Shown here piece after piece: positions 47,483 through 58,175 of a stretch of DNA of 64,000 nucleotides (position 1 is the first letter of the stretch; each line of letters starts with the position of its first letter). Source of the DNA: Heterodera schachtii (lineage: Eukaryota > Nematoda > Chromadorea > Rhabditida > Heteroderidae); assembly GCA_023374025.1 (NCBI GenBank), contig SIJG01000018.1, positions 651,947 through 715,946 of the forward strand. Direction: 5' to 3'. Below the pieces are notes generated by a model that was given only the letters and a program-made list of their open reading frames with translations, was not told where the DNA came from and searched no databases. A program made the translations under genes and the position numbers.

Positions 47483-47690
47483 ACACATAGAGAGAGAGAG
47501 AGAATGGGAGGGGGAGAAGAGAGAAATGGACAGAGAGGGAGGGGGAGAGAGAAAGAAATGGACAGAGAGGGAGGGGGAGAGAGAGAGAGAATGGGAGGGG
47601 GAGAAGAGAGAAATGGACAGAGAGGGAGGGGAGAGAGAAAGAAATGGACAGAGAGGGAGGGGGAGAGAGAGAGTGCAAAGAAAAAATTCC
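47483..47690. repeat. purine minisatellite after the P450 stop
   Basis: GAGAGA-type DNA with three to four copies of GAAATGGACAGAGAGGGAGG spaced by AGAGAG/GGGAGA tracts. Starts 10 bp after the P450 stop codon, so it is probably transcribed in the 3' UTR. Confidence 0.8.
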
Positions 47691-48124
47691 CCTCCCCAAG
47701 GCAATTGGATACGACTGCAAAAACGCGAAATAGGAGAATTCGAATTTGAATAAAAAGAAAAATGCAAAAATAACGACGAGTATTGAAGAACGCACATAAG
47801 GAGGAAAGGAACCAATGAACAAACCGGCCAAATTATTTGTTATTATTTTGACTGAATGAATGAAATTGCAGGGGAACGATTTTAATTTAAATTTATTAAA
47901 TTGCATTTTTGAAGGGGAAAAATTGAGGAGAAGAAGAAACAAAAAGGCAGAAATTTTTTTGTTGTTTTTGCTTACATCCATTTTTTAGCAGTTTAAGGGG
48001 GTTTAATTCAGTACATATTACAGTATAAGCGCACATTTGGCGCTTTTTAGTAAATATAAATCCGTTCTCTATAAATAAGGAATGAAAAATTGGCCAACAA
48101 ATGATTGGCAATCCGTAATATTTG
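47691..48124. other. convergent intergenic region
   Basis: AT-rich space between the P450 3' end and the TTC17 stop on the minus strand; no gene seen. Confidence 0.5.
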
Positions 48125-51100
48125 TCAGTAGGGCAAAAGTGTTCCGTTTGTAACGCAATGGACGGCCTAAAGAAGGAATCGGTGGAATAGTGGGCAAACA
48201 AATGCAAAAGGACAGACCAAAATCCTCAAATTGGCCGGCTCAAAATTGGACTGAAGTGCGAGTGTGGAGTGGTAAAATTGGAGGGCGTGGGGAAAATCGG
48301 ACTAAAGGGACGGAGGGATTAACGCAGAGGCAAAGGGACGACCAAAGAGGCGTAAATGTTGGCCAAAGTGAAGTGCAAAGCGACCACGTCGACGCCCGCT
48401 TCTAATGCTATTAAAAAGAGAGAGCCATCGCCAAAGAGAATGTTTCGGCACCTTTTCGTCCGACGATTAGGGCACTGTGAAGGAAGCCGGCTTGATGGTA
48501 AATGTTGGCCAGCGAAATCAGAGGGACATCCTTAGAAAAGGCAAATGGGGTAAACCAAATTTGGAAATGGCACTTTGAATTTATTTGGCGATTTGTGCAG
48601 AGAGTGCCGGAGGCATTTAATGGCCTAAATTTGACATTTTACACTGGCCAAAGAAAGCCAAAAAACAAAAGACGGACATTCACCGGGTCGCCCTTAACAC
48701 GCCAATACAACGCCGAAAGAGTGCTCAGAGCCCAGTGCACTTCGTCAGCTAAACGGAAAGGGATCAAAACACACACTGATTGTGAGAAAACAAACATTTC
48801 ATGGCAAAATAAAGACGGGCCGCCACGTGTTCAATCTGTTCGACTTTGCCGGAGGAGCCGAGTGATCGGAGAGTCTGAGAGAATTGTAAATGGCAAAACA
48901 ACGACAAATTCGAAACATTTCTCAGGGCCTTCTCCGGTTTGTAGAATTTGGTCAGCTGATGTCTGTACTGAAAAGCGGGGAGACTGTCGAGTTCGCGAAG
49001 TACGGGGTCCACGGCGGGGTCGGAACACTCGGGCTCCAATTGGCCAATGGCGGGTAGTGGCGAGTTCAAATCGAACAAATCCTCAACCTATTTGGCGAAT
49101 ATCATAAAATTGTTCTTTCTCTCCTACCAAAATGCCTTTGGCGGTCACCGAAACCTGAAAATGTCAAAATAACGAAAGAAAACATGGCCGATTTGACCCA
49201 CCCAACTGGACACGGGCTGCTCCAACAAATGGGAGGCTTTGCGGTGCAACTGACAAATTTCGGGGAGCGAATTGCGACTTAGGGAAGGCGAAAGACTTTC
49301 GCCCTTTTTGACCATTTCCGGGGGCGGAATTGGCAAATCCTTAAAAGCATTCGAAATCCAAAAAAGGAAAATGGTGGCACACTTTGGGAAGGGCAATGTC
49401 AAGAGAAGAGACCACTTGGTGACGATGCTGCAAAGTGTCAAACGCAGACGCACTCAGTCCAAGCCGAGGCTATCAATTGCAAATTTGAAAATGGAAATTG
49501 AAGAGCGTTCCCGCCCTCCCCAAACTCCGCCCCGTCCCAACTTTTACTTGGTGCTGCTGTTCGTTTTCGCTGTCTTCAAAATTCAATTGCTGTCGCAAAT
49601 CGCCCGGGCCGACTCCCTGCGGCCACATTTGAGAAAGATGTGCTTCGATTCTCTCTTCCGAATAACCACCGTAATCGAGTGCCAACTTGGAAAGGTAATG
49701 AATGTTTGTTCATTGTGTGCAAAATGCCGTCCCACCACCGGCGGACGATGGGCCGTCCTTTCATTTCGTTTGGCCTTCAATGATTCCTCCTCCTCAATTT
49801 GTTGGATGAAACGACGAAGTTCAATTTGACGCAGTTCCTGCTAAAAGTTCGGCCGTTTTCTGACTGACAAAGAATGAGCGAATGGCGGACACCTGCCGGA
49901 CGTAAAAGGGGGGCGACCAAAGGGGCGAACGGAGGCGGGGGGTAACTGCGACCCTAAAAGAAAGGACTACGATCGGATTCAAACAGAACGGACGAGTGGA
50001 CGAACCGTGTAAGGAGTGTTGCAGCGGAAATACACAAAGTGAACGGCGGGGAACGCCCCGCCGGAGGAAACGGGCGGCGATTCCAAGCGGAAACAGCGGA
50101 CGGATTCCCTCCACGCCGACTCTTTGGCCCTCCGCTTGAAACAGACGACGTTCTGCTCATTTGGCCAACAGCAAATGGGCGCGTAAATGTCGCGGATCAG
50201 TCGCGGCTTTTGCCCCTATGAAAAGCGAAGGGAAATCCATTCGAAGGGGGGGGGAACAAAATTCGAAACATTTAATTCTTTTTCATTTTTAAGTAACATT
50301 AGACTCGCCACTCTTTGAGTGCATTTCATCCGTAGCAATTCGTTCAGCGCGGGTTCGAAGTTCGGGTCGCGGTCCAACGCCTCTCTGAAGAAACGGTCGG
50401 CCAAAACGGAGCGATTTTGGCGCAAATGGAAAATGCCCATCAAATGGAAAGGAATGGGCTGAAAAGCCGTCAGTTGTAAGGAGTGGCAAATAGCAATTAA
50501 CTCACCTCATTTTCTCCCTTTTTGCATCGCAATACGCAAAATCGTTTCTATTCCGTCGTTTTCCTTTTTGGCATTTTCCATCGGTGGATTCAAATGGAAC
50601 AAAAGTTGGGCCAATTGAGTGAGAGAAATGTCCAAAAATTGGGGGAACTAAAAAATTGGAAAAATGAATTAAGAAAATGGAAACGGAATAACTAACAGTT
50701 AAAGCAGCTTCCAAGCAATTAACAGCCTAAAAGCAATCAAAAATTAGTAAAAATCGGTTCTGAATTGAGAAACTTCCGATGGAAAGCCCAAAAAGCGGAA
50801 AAACAAAGCGGCAAAGTTCAAACTCATCCATTTGGGGCCGATGCTCTGAATTCGCAATTGGACTCTGTCCCTACCGGAAAATACGAACGAATTTGATGAG
50901 ATTGTTGATTCGTTGTCCGATTTCGCCCATCATAAGATGTTGCCCCGAATTTTGTTCATTTGTTGGGTCGAATCCGATCATTTTCGAAAATTCGTCCCTC
51001 AGTGACTTTTCGGAATAAATTTTTGAATTGTCTTTGGTGGATTTAAGCCTTTTGAAGTCGTTTAGCTAAATGGACTCATTAGTTTCATTTTGAATTAATT

Positions 51101-53734
51101 TATTTACCAGGGGAATAAATTTCAATTCGGCGCTCAATTCGCCTCCAAAATGGCTGGGATTGCAACGTGGCAATTCCCACGGCAAAGGCGTCAATTGGCC
51201 ATTTCCGAGGCCCAAATATTTGGTGAAAAATTCAGCAGTTCTATGGGGGAAAATGGTCACAGCAATGAATCATAATTTCTTACATAAATCCTTTGTTTTG
51301 AGGGGAAATGAACAATTGGTGAAGACGAGTTGACTTGTGCAAAAGTTCGTTGTAATTTCTGCGGCATTCCGTCAGCGAAGGCCAATTCGGCTGATAAATT
51401 TGGGTGGAATTTCGGTGGAATGTTTTTCTGCAATTGTTTGGCTTTGTGAGGGGTGTTTGGCATGGCTAACTTTTCGAGTGGGTATTTGGGCTCCATTTGG
51501 GGTTCGTCCGCCTTCATGCCGACGAATGGGCCCATTCTGTCCAAGTACTGCTCCGTCTCCGCCCTGTCGCCCTTTTCCGTCCGCACTTTCCGTCCCTTCT
51601 CTTCCGTCCTTTTCTTTTCTTCCTCTTTCACTTTTTGTGCCGCTTTTTCCCTTTCCCTTTGTCCTATCGCTTCCTCAAACTTTGTCCAATTATTCACTGT
51701 GCAAAACAGTCGTTTTCTCTCGTGAATTCCGTTCATCCATTGAGTGCCTTCGCGACATTTTAAATCTAAAAAAGAGGGGAAGGAAAGGAAAAGATTGAAT
51801 TGAATTACATGGGAAAGTGCCAAATTCAATGAATTTGTGGGCGAGTCGCGCCTGAAGTCGGTGTTCAGGCACTGCTCGGTTCTGCTCAATGTGCGCCTCC
51901 AATTGCTGCATTCGTTTGGTTCTAAGAAGAAAAACGAATGGATAAAAGACCTTTTTGTTACAAATATTGGAGTTCGAAGCCCTTGAAAAATCCTAATTGA
52001 TAAATTTAAAAATTTCATTTTGGAAAAAAGTTAGGAGCAAAATATTCCAATTAACTTACTTTTTCTGACCAAATTTTATACCTTACTGAAAATGATTGTG
52101 TCAGATAATTTTATACAGTAAATTTTTGAAAAAACCATCAATTTTCAAACAGAATAATTAATGCGCCTAATAAGCTAGAAGACTCTGTATTTTCTTAATT
52201 TTAATGCTGTTTAAAAACAGGACTCACTTGTCCCGATAGGCCTCTTTGTCTTTGATTATTTCGAGCAAATTTTTGTGCTGATTTTCCATCACTTCGAACA
52301 GTTTGAGAGTGCATCTCAGCAGTGACGCTTTCTGAAAAATTCAATCTGTTCCCGATTCAGTCCTCCATTTCAGTATTTTCAAAATGAACCCCGCCTCCCA
52401 TTGATAAATGAGTCCACCTTAAGTGCCATTTCCTCCTTCGGATCGGTTTTGAAAGCCATGTCAAAGACTTGGATGCCCGCTTTGTAATTTCCATCCTTTA
52501 AACTTTAATGTTTTAATAATTTTGTTGTTTTAAATCATTGCCCACCAAAACAAAGGCATCGCCCAATGCCATCAGACAATCGACGCAATTGGTGACAATG
52601 CTATTGACGGACTTAAAACCGATTGAATTGGGAGGGAAAGGACAAAACGACTTGGAGGAGTTCAATTGCGGAGGGATAGTCGCCGATTCGGAGATGGACG
52701 AGCCCATTTTGGAGTTTGGCAGCACTTAACAAAAGGGCGTGAGAATGCCAAAAAATAAAAAGGCACTCACACGCAATTCGGCCGTCGCTTCAAATAGAGG
52801 CGAAGGCATTGCTGCGACTTTAACGGGTCGCCCCGAATTCTCCAGTAAAAATGTGCATAATAAAGGGCCAACTCGCGCGATTTTTCGTCATTTGACGTCA
52901 GTTTTTGTGCAAGGAAAAGCCCCAAATGGTGCAATTGCTCCTCACTTAGTCGGGCCAATTGATACTCGGAAACGAACGAACGCAATTCCTATGGTAATTA
53001 TGCCTAATGAATGAATTGCCAAGGCGAAGAATGCCTTTGTCATGCTCACTTCGTTCGCTTTTCTCTCTTCGGTTGTGCCCGTCAAATGGGCACAGTTTGG
53101 TTCTTCTGACAATGATTGTTGAGAATTGCCCAACTCATCATTCGGAAACATTCGGCTGAGAAAGTCCATTTTCAGTGTTTCTGTCGTCGAATGAATGCTA
53201 AAAAAAGATTTTTCTAATTTTTTTTTTGGGTCTTTACATTGGTTCTTTTCCAATCACAAATTTGGGCATAATGTCAATGGGATAAGTGACAACAAAATTC
53301 TCCGTTTGCAGTTCCATCGGTTTGCTCCGTACACAATCCTCGTCCGTTTCCCGCACTTTCTTCTCAATTTCGGGGTCATCTTCCCCATATCGCTGGTCAA
53401 TGTTAGCCTTTGGTGAAATGTAATTATTTAAATCCTGGCAAAAATATTTGTACTTGTTTATCTCTAATGAATGTTCTGATCGCCGTTAATTCCCGAATCC
53501 ATTCCAATTGGCCCAAAAGGTCGGGAAGGGAATGAGGCTGACGAATTTGAAACGGAGAATCGGACTGAAAGAAACAATTTGAGAGAGAGTCCAGGCAAAT
53601 TATGATGGTTGGGGACTGACCACAGAATCAATGGCACCGCTCTGATGGTTGGCCAAAAAGTGAGTATTGGCAAAGCAAACGGAAAAGAAAAAATTGGGAA
53701 AAAATAAAAAAGCGAACAAAGCGACGGAAGGCAT
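48125..53734 (-). CDS. TTC17-type tetratricopeptide repeat protein
   Basis: TTC17 is a large TPR protein linked to actin organisation and cilia in vertebrates. Start ATG at 53734 opens a signal-peptide-like leader (MPSVALFAFLFFPNFFFSV) and THFLANHQSGAID, matching the TTC17 N-terminus. Later segments on the minus strand, in family order: DSPFQIRQPHSLPDLLGQL (about 53570), ALYYAHFYWRIRGDPLKSQ (about 52840), GIQVFDMAFKTDPKEEMA (about 52450), a charged middle with WMNGIHERKRLF (about 51740), ADRFFREALDRDPNFEPAL (about 50380), ALYWRVKGDP (about 48690), DVPLISLANIYHQAGF (about 48500), LHFTLANIYAS (about 48370), ALQFYHSTLALQSNFEPANL (about 48230). The stop TGA is at 48125. Not every exon in the middle was resolved. 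Confidence 0.85.
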
Positions 53735-54244
53735 TGAAAATGGAAAAATTAGAAATGGAAGAGCCAAAAAACAAGGGGCTACTCATTTATTTAAAGTTTA
53801 TGGCGCTAAATTTTAAATTTAACTTGAAAACATAATTTTCTGTCTGTTTTTTTCTCAGAAGCAGGCGGCATTCGGACATTAGTCAATTGACCGAAACATT
53901 GTTCAGGCTGATTTCCAGCGGTCGCCCCCCCCCCCCCGCCCTCTTTCTGGCCAGACCCAATTCTGGCATTTCTCTAATTGCCAAATTTGAACAATCAACT
54001 TTTATTCTGGCCTTTTTCACAAATTTTCTGTAAAGTTATGCGATTTTTGAACTCCGAAACTGTGTAAGTTGAAAGGTTCTGTAATAAATATGTAATTGCT
54101 GTTCAATTGCTGTCGATGATTAATTGATAAGAACCGATAAATAAAAAAAGGCACTTAAGAAATTAATCGAATGATTGTGAGAGTGGGGCATCGATCAACA
54201 AAACTTTGTACATATTCCCCTTCTTATGACTTGCCAATTGACAA
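53735..54244. other. divergent intergenic region
   Basis: Upstream DNA of TTC17 (-) and MOCS1 (+); AT-rich with a C run at about 53926-53937. No gene seen. Confidence 0.5.
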
Positions 54245-56350
54245 ATGAGCGTAAACGGAAAATGGCCGCAGTCCATCGGTTCTTTTATTGTTATTTCCCC
54301 ATTTCACCAATCATTTCATTGTGGGGAAATGTCGATAAAAAGGCCAAGAGATAACCAAACCCATCGAACGCATCGGAATTCATTTTTGCTTTTTTTACCC
54401 GTCTTTCCTTATTTTCTCCGCCCCCCCCCCCCGCCGAGGGTTCACTTTCCCCTTCATTTGGCTTTTACTTTGGCATGGCTTTGTTCCTTTCTGGCATTTC
54501 CATCTTTTAATCTTTCCAATTTGCTCAGATGCGCCTTTCTCCGCTTCTTTCCCCCCTCCCTCTCCTCCCCCCCCCGCTTTTCCACTCTCTTCTGTCCCCT
54601 AAGTTCCTCCTCCTCCGATCACTCCCCTTCTCCTCCTCCTCCTCCCCTCCCAACAAATTCGTCTTCTTCTGTCCTCGATTCGAATTCTGAGTCCAATCGC
54701 CTCCTCCTCGACACTTTTGGACGCTTTCACAATTACCTGCGCGTGTCTCTCGTCGAAAAGTGCAATTTGCGCTGTCTCTACTGCATGCCCGAGGAGGGGG
54801 TGCCCCTCTGTCCCTCCTCCTCTTACCTCGGCGCCGCTGAAATTGTTCGACTCGGTCTGCCGGCAACGAAACAAACGGAAACTGCTTTTGCTTAAACATT
54901 TGTCCGTTCAGTTCGTCTTTTCGCTCAAAACGGCGTCGACAAAGTTCGATTGACCGGTGGAGAGCCAACCATCAGAAAAGGTGCCCATTTTAAAGAAACA
55001 ACCCAAATTTTCCTCCCTTAGATTTGGTGCCCATTGTCAGTAAGTGCTTTTTTCGCCTGTCTCCCCCAAACTGTCGCCCATTTTTCAGGCGATTTAGCCG
55101 CTCTTCCCCAAATCCGTCGGATTGGCATGACCACCAATGGCATTGTCCTCCCCCGAATGATTGTCCCTTTGGTTGAGGCGGGGCTCACCCATCTGAACAG
55201 TGCCGAACCAAATGATCATTCATTGGCTCCGACTTTTCCAACCCTTTTCAGTTTCCCTCGACACACTTTCAGCGGACAAATTCGCACAGATCACTCGGAG
55301 GAATGCCTTCGCAAAAGCAATGGCGGGGATTGAGGCGGCCGAGCGGATTTTGCCGGAGGGGCGACTGAAGATTAATTGTGTGGTAAGCAAAGGGAAAGTG
55401 GAAAAGCTTATCAACCAATTGCCAATTAATTAATGGTTATTCGTGGCATAAACGACGATGAGCTGACGGATTTTGTGAAGCTAACGGCTGAACGCGTAAC
55501 GCCACAAATGGTCCCAAACATTGCCAAAAGTCTTTCGCTTTTTCAGAGTTTGGACATTCGCTTCATCGAATTTATGCCATTCTCCGGCAATCGTTTCCAA
55601 ATGGACAAATTTATAGCTTATAAGGAAATACTGGCAAAATTCGAAGAGCATTTCGGGAAGGAACAAATCGAACGGCTGAAAGACGCACCGAACGACTCGA
55701 GCAAAGTGAGAGAAGGAAAGGGAAAACGACGGATAAACTGAAAAACAAAGGCGTACAAAGTGAAGGGCCACCGGGGACAGTTCGGCTTCATCTCCTCAAT
55801 GAGCGAACACTTTTGCGGGTTGGTCGAAATTTGCCAAGCCCCTCAAAATGCCCTTCCCCGTAAAATGCCATTCCCCATAAATGCCATCCCCAGCAGTTGC
55901 AACCGCCTCAGACTGACCGCTGACGGAAACCTGAAGGTGTTCTTTCACCCCGCATTTCCAATGTCCCCTTCAATGTTTCCCCTTTTTTGGTGTGTCTCCA
56001 CGGATTGGCGGAAGTGTCGTTGCGCGACCCGTTGAGGGTTGGTGGATTCTGTTCTCAAATTGAAATTGAAATAATAACTTATTGCCATAAAATTCTTTCG
56101 TAATTTCCTTTCGGGCGGGCGCGGACGACGCTCAACTTTTGGAATTAATTGGGGCGGCAGTGAAGCGGAAACACGCCCGACACGCGGGTCATTCATTCAA
56201 TGACCATGTCATTGGCACTTTTCCAATGGTTTAGGTCTCGAAAATCTTATTCGTACTGCGGACTCTCTCCCGGGACGCCCAATGGCACGTCCTTTGCAAA
56301 TCACTCGCTTTAACGTGGCCGGCCAAGTTCAGATTCGCATTGGCGGCTGA
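54245..56350 (+). CDS. mocs1: MOCS1A (MoaA-like radical SAM enzyme of molybdenum cofactor synthesis)
   Basis: Converts GTP to 3',8-cyclo-GTP, the first Moco step. The SAM cluster motif [13 protein letters not shown] is intact. [51 protein letters not shown], the second-cluster loop [20 protein letters not shown] and HARHAG follow. The frame ends IRIGG then TGA at 56348-56350, the essential C-terminal Gly-Gly. Resolved exons: up to 54854, 54912-54980, 55022-55039 (18 nt), 55089-55199, 55252-55382, from 55436, then further exons to 56037, 56115-56187, 56235-56350. Three introns (55383-55435, 55937-55989, 56038-56114) lack an AG acceptor. The N-terminal 150 codons are Ser/Pro-rich and the true start is uncertain. 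Confidence 0.88.
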
Positions 56351-57575
56351 ATCGATTCCTCCGCCTTTTCTCTCCGCCTTCCTCTTCCTCTTCTCTTCCA
56401 TCCTCCTCTTCCCTTCCGTCATTCTCTTCCTCTTCCATCCTCCTCTTCCTCTTCTCTTCCATCCTCCCTTTCCTCTTCTCTTCCATCCTCCCTTTCCTCT
56501 TCTCTTCCATCCCCCCCTCCCTCTTCCCTTCCGTCTTCCCTTTTCTCTTCCCTTTCATCCTCCTCTTCCTCTCCTCTTTCATCTTCTCTTTTTCTTCCTT
56601 TCTTCCCTTCCGTCTTCCCTTTCCTCTTCTCTTCCATCCTCCCTTTCCTCTTCCCTTCCGTCTTCCCTTTTCTCTTCCCTTTCATCCTCCTCTTCCTCTA
56701 CTCTTTCATCTTCTCTTTTTTCTTCCCTTCCATCCTCCTCTTCCTCTCCTCTTCCATCCTCCCTTTCCTCTTCCCTTCCGTCTTCCCTTTTCTCTTCCCT
56801 TTCATCCTCCTCTTCCTCTCCTCTTTCATCTTCTCTTTTTTCTTCCCTTCCATCCTCCGTTTTCTTCACCTCCCTCCGTTTCTGCTCGACCTTCTCCCAT
56901 TTGGATTCCTCACAAGGCAATGCCCGCATGGTTAACGTTTCCCCCAAGGCCTTCTCCCCACAACGAATTGCTCTCGCCCGTGCCATAATTAAAGTATTCT
57001 TTCCGACTATTAAAAGATGTTTTTTATAAATGCCCATTAATTTCAGTTCCCCCCGGGCGTTCTCCCCGCACTCATCGCCCATTCGCCAAAGGGCGATTTC
57101 TTCTCAGTTTCCCGGGTCGCTGGCATTTTGGCCGCCAAAAAAACGCATCATTTGATTCCGCTTTGTCACCCCATTATCATTTCGCATGTCAAAGTCTCAT
57201 TTCACACTGATCAAGTACCATCACAGCAGTGTTAAATGATCAGCGTTCTTTTACATTAAGACAAATGATCAAATTTCGGTTTTCTGTCGAGTGAATGCAA
57301 CGAATTCCCAAACGGGCGTTGAGATGGAAGCGATGGTAAAGTCAAATGGACCAAAACAAACACACATTGATTACCGATACATGAATTTGTCAAAGGTTGG
57401 GTGTTCGGTGGCGGCACTTTGCCTCTACGACATGGCCAAATCGGCAAGTTTACACACGCGGCTGGAATCGGTGGAATTAGTGGGAAAGCGAGGAGGACGA
57501 AGAGACTTTGGAAGGGTGGACGAAGAAGAATGGAAGGAGGAGAAGGAAGAGAAAGGAGCAGATGAGGAAGAATAG
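56334..57575 (+). CDS. mocs1: MOCS1B (MoaC-like cyclic pyranopterin monophosphate synthase)
   Basis: MoaC turns 3',8-cyclo-GTP into cPMP. Recognised segments: [19 protein letters not shown] (the family start), [20 protein letters not shown] followed by [12 protein letters not shown] spliced to [15 protein letters not shown], and LVGKRGG. Introns: 57000 to about 57047, then one with acceptor near 57261, then 57334-57397. The frame is open from about 56334, overlapping the MOCS1A stop in the +1 frame, and reads through a 540-bp pyrimidine minisatellite with no in-frame ATG. Either an alternative transcript fuses it to MOCS1A, or the start is elsewhere. The coordinate 56334 is the open frame, not a proven start. 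The last 24 residues are Glu/Lys-rich. Confidence 0.85.
56341..56880. repeat. pyrimidine minisatellite between MOCS1A and MOCS1B
   Basis: Repeats of CTTCC/CTTTCCTCTTCTCTTCCATCCTCC-type units with a higher-order repeat of about 130 bp (compare 56560-56700 with 56700-56850). The plus strand has no AG dinucleotide from 56341 to 56917. Confidence 0.85.
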
Positions 57576-58175
57576 CAGAGAAAAAGAACAGAGGAAATGG
57601 AGTGACAGAGAAAGAGAGACGAGAAAGACAACGGAGGAAGAAGGCAGAGAAGAAAAGTGATAAGGAAAGAAGAAAGGGGCCATGATCATTGCATGTCTTA
57701 TCACTGGATTTGCTGATCATTTGTTCTGCAATGAAATAAAGGAAGAGCGGGGCACTGATCAAAGGGTTCAGCCCACCGCCGCTGGGCTTTTGCTTCATCT
57801 TTTTCCTTCCGCTGATTATTCCACCGCTTGTTTCTTCTGCTGCTTCGGCTTTGATCATTTTAGTGGCTTTTCCCACTTCGTCCTTTCTGCGGTGGTCGCT
57901 CCGTCGTTGGCATCGGATTGATCGTTTTAAGAAACAATCAATGCGGACAACTGTTTGTGGACAATGGGCGTTGGGGGGGGGGGGCAATCCGAGGACACCT
58001 CTCCCCCCCCCCCCCGTTGCAATTGTTCCCCCCCCCCAGCGATGCTTCTCCCCCCCCCCCCCCTCCCCCTCCCCTTCTCTCCCTTTGCCTCTTTCTCTCT
58101 CAATCCATCATTCACGCCGCTGCTTCTTCCTGCCGGGGCTTTTGTGCTTTATCTTCATCATTCCCTGCTGCTTCC
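57576..58175. other. intergenic, 600 bp
   Basis: The first part is purine-rich, continuing the composition of the MOCS1B tail. Several G and C runs follow at 57970-57982, 58003-58014, 58029-58037 and 58049-58062. No gene seen. Confidence 0.5.

Noticed and set aside
56340..56900. Long Leu/Phe/Pro/Ser frame read as a membrane protein
   Set aside because: It is the translation of a pyrimidine minisatellite; its apparent hydrophobicity follows from composition. It matters only as a possible MOCS1 linker.
56579..57082. Minus-strand Glu/Arg-rich open frame
   Set aside because: Antisense of the MOCS1 minisatellite and MoaC exon; no start context or similarity.
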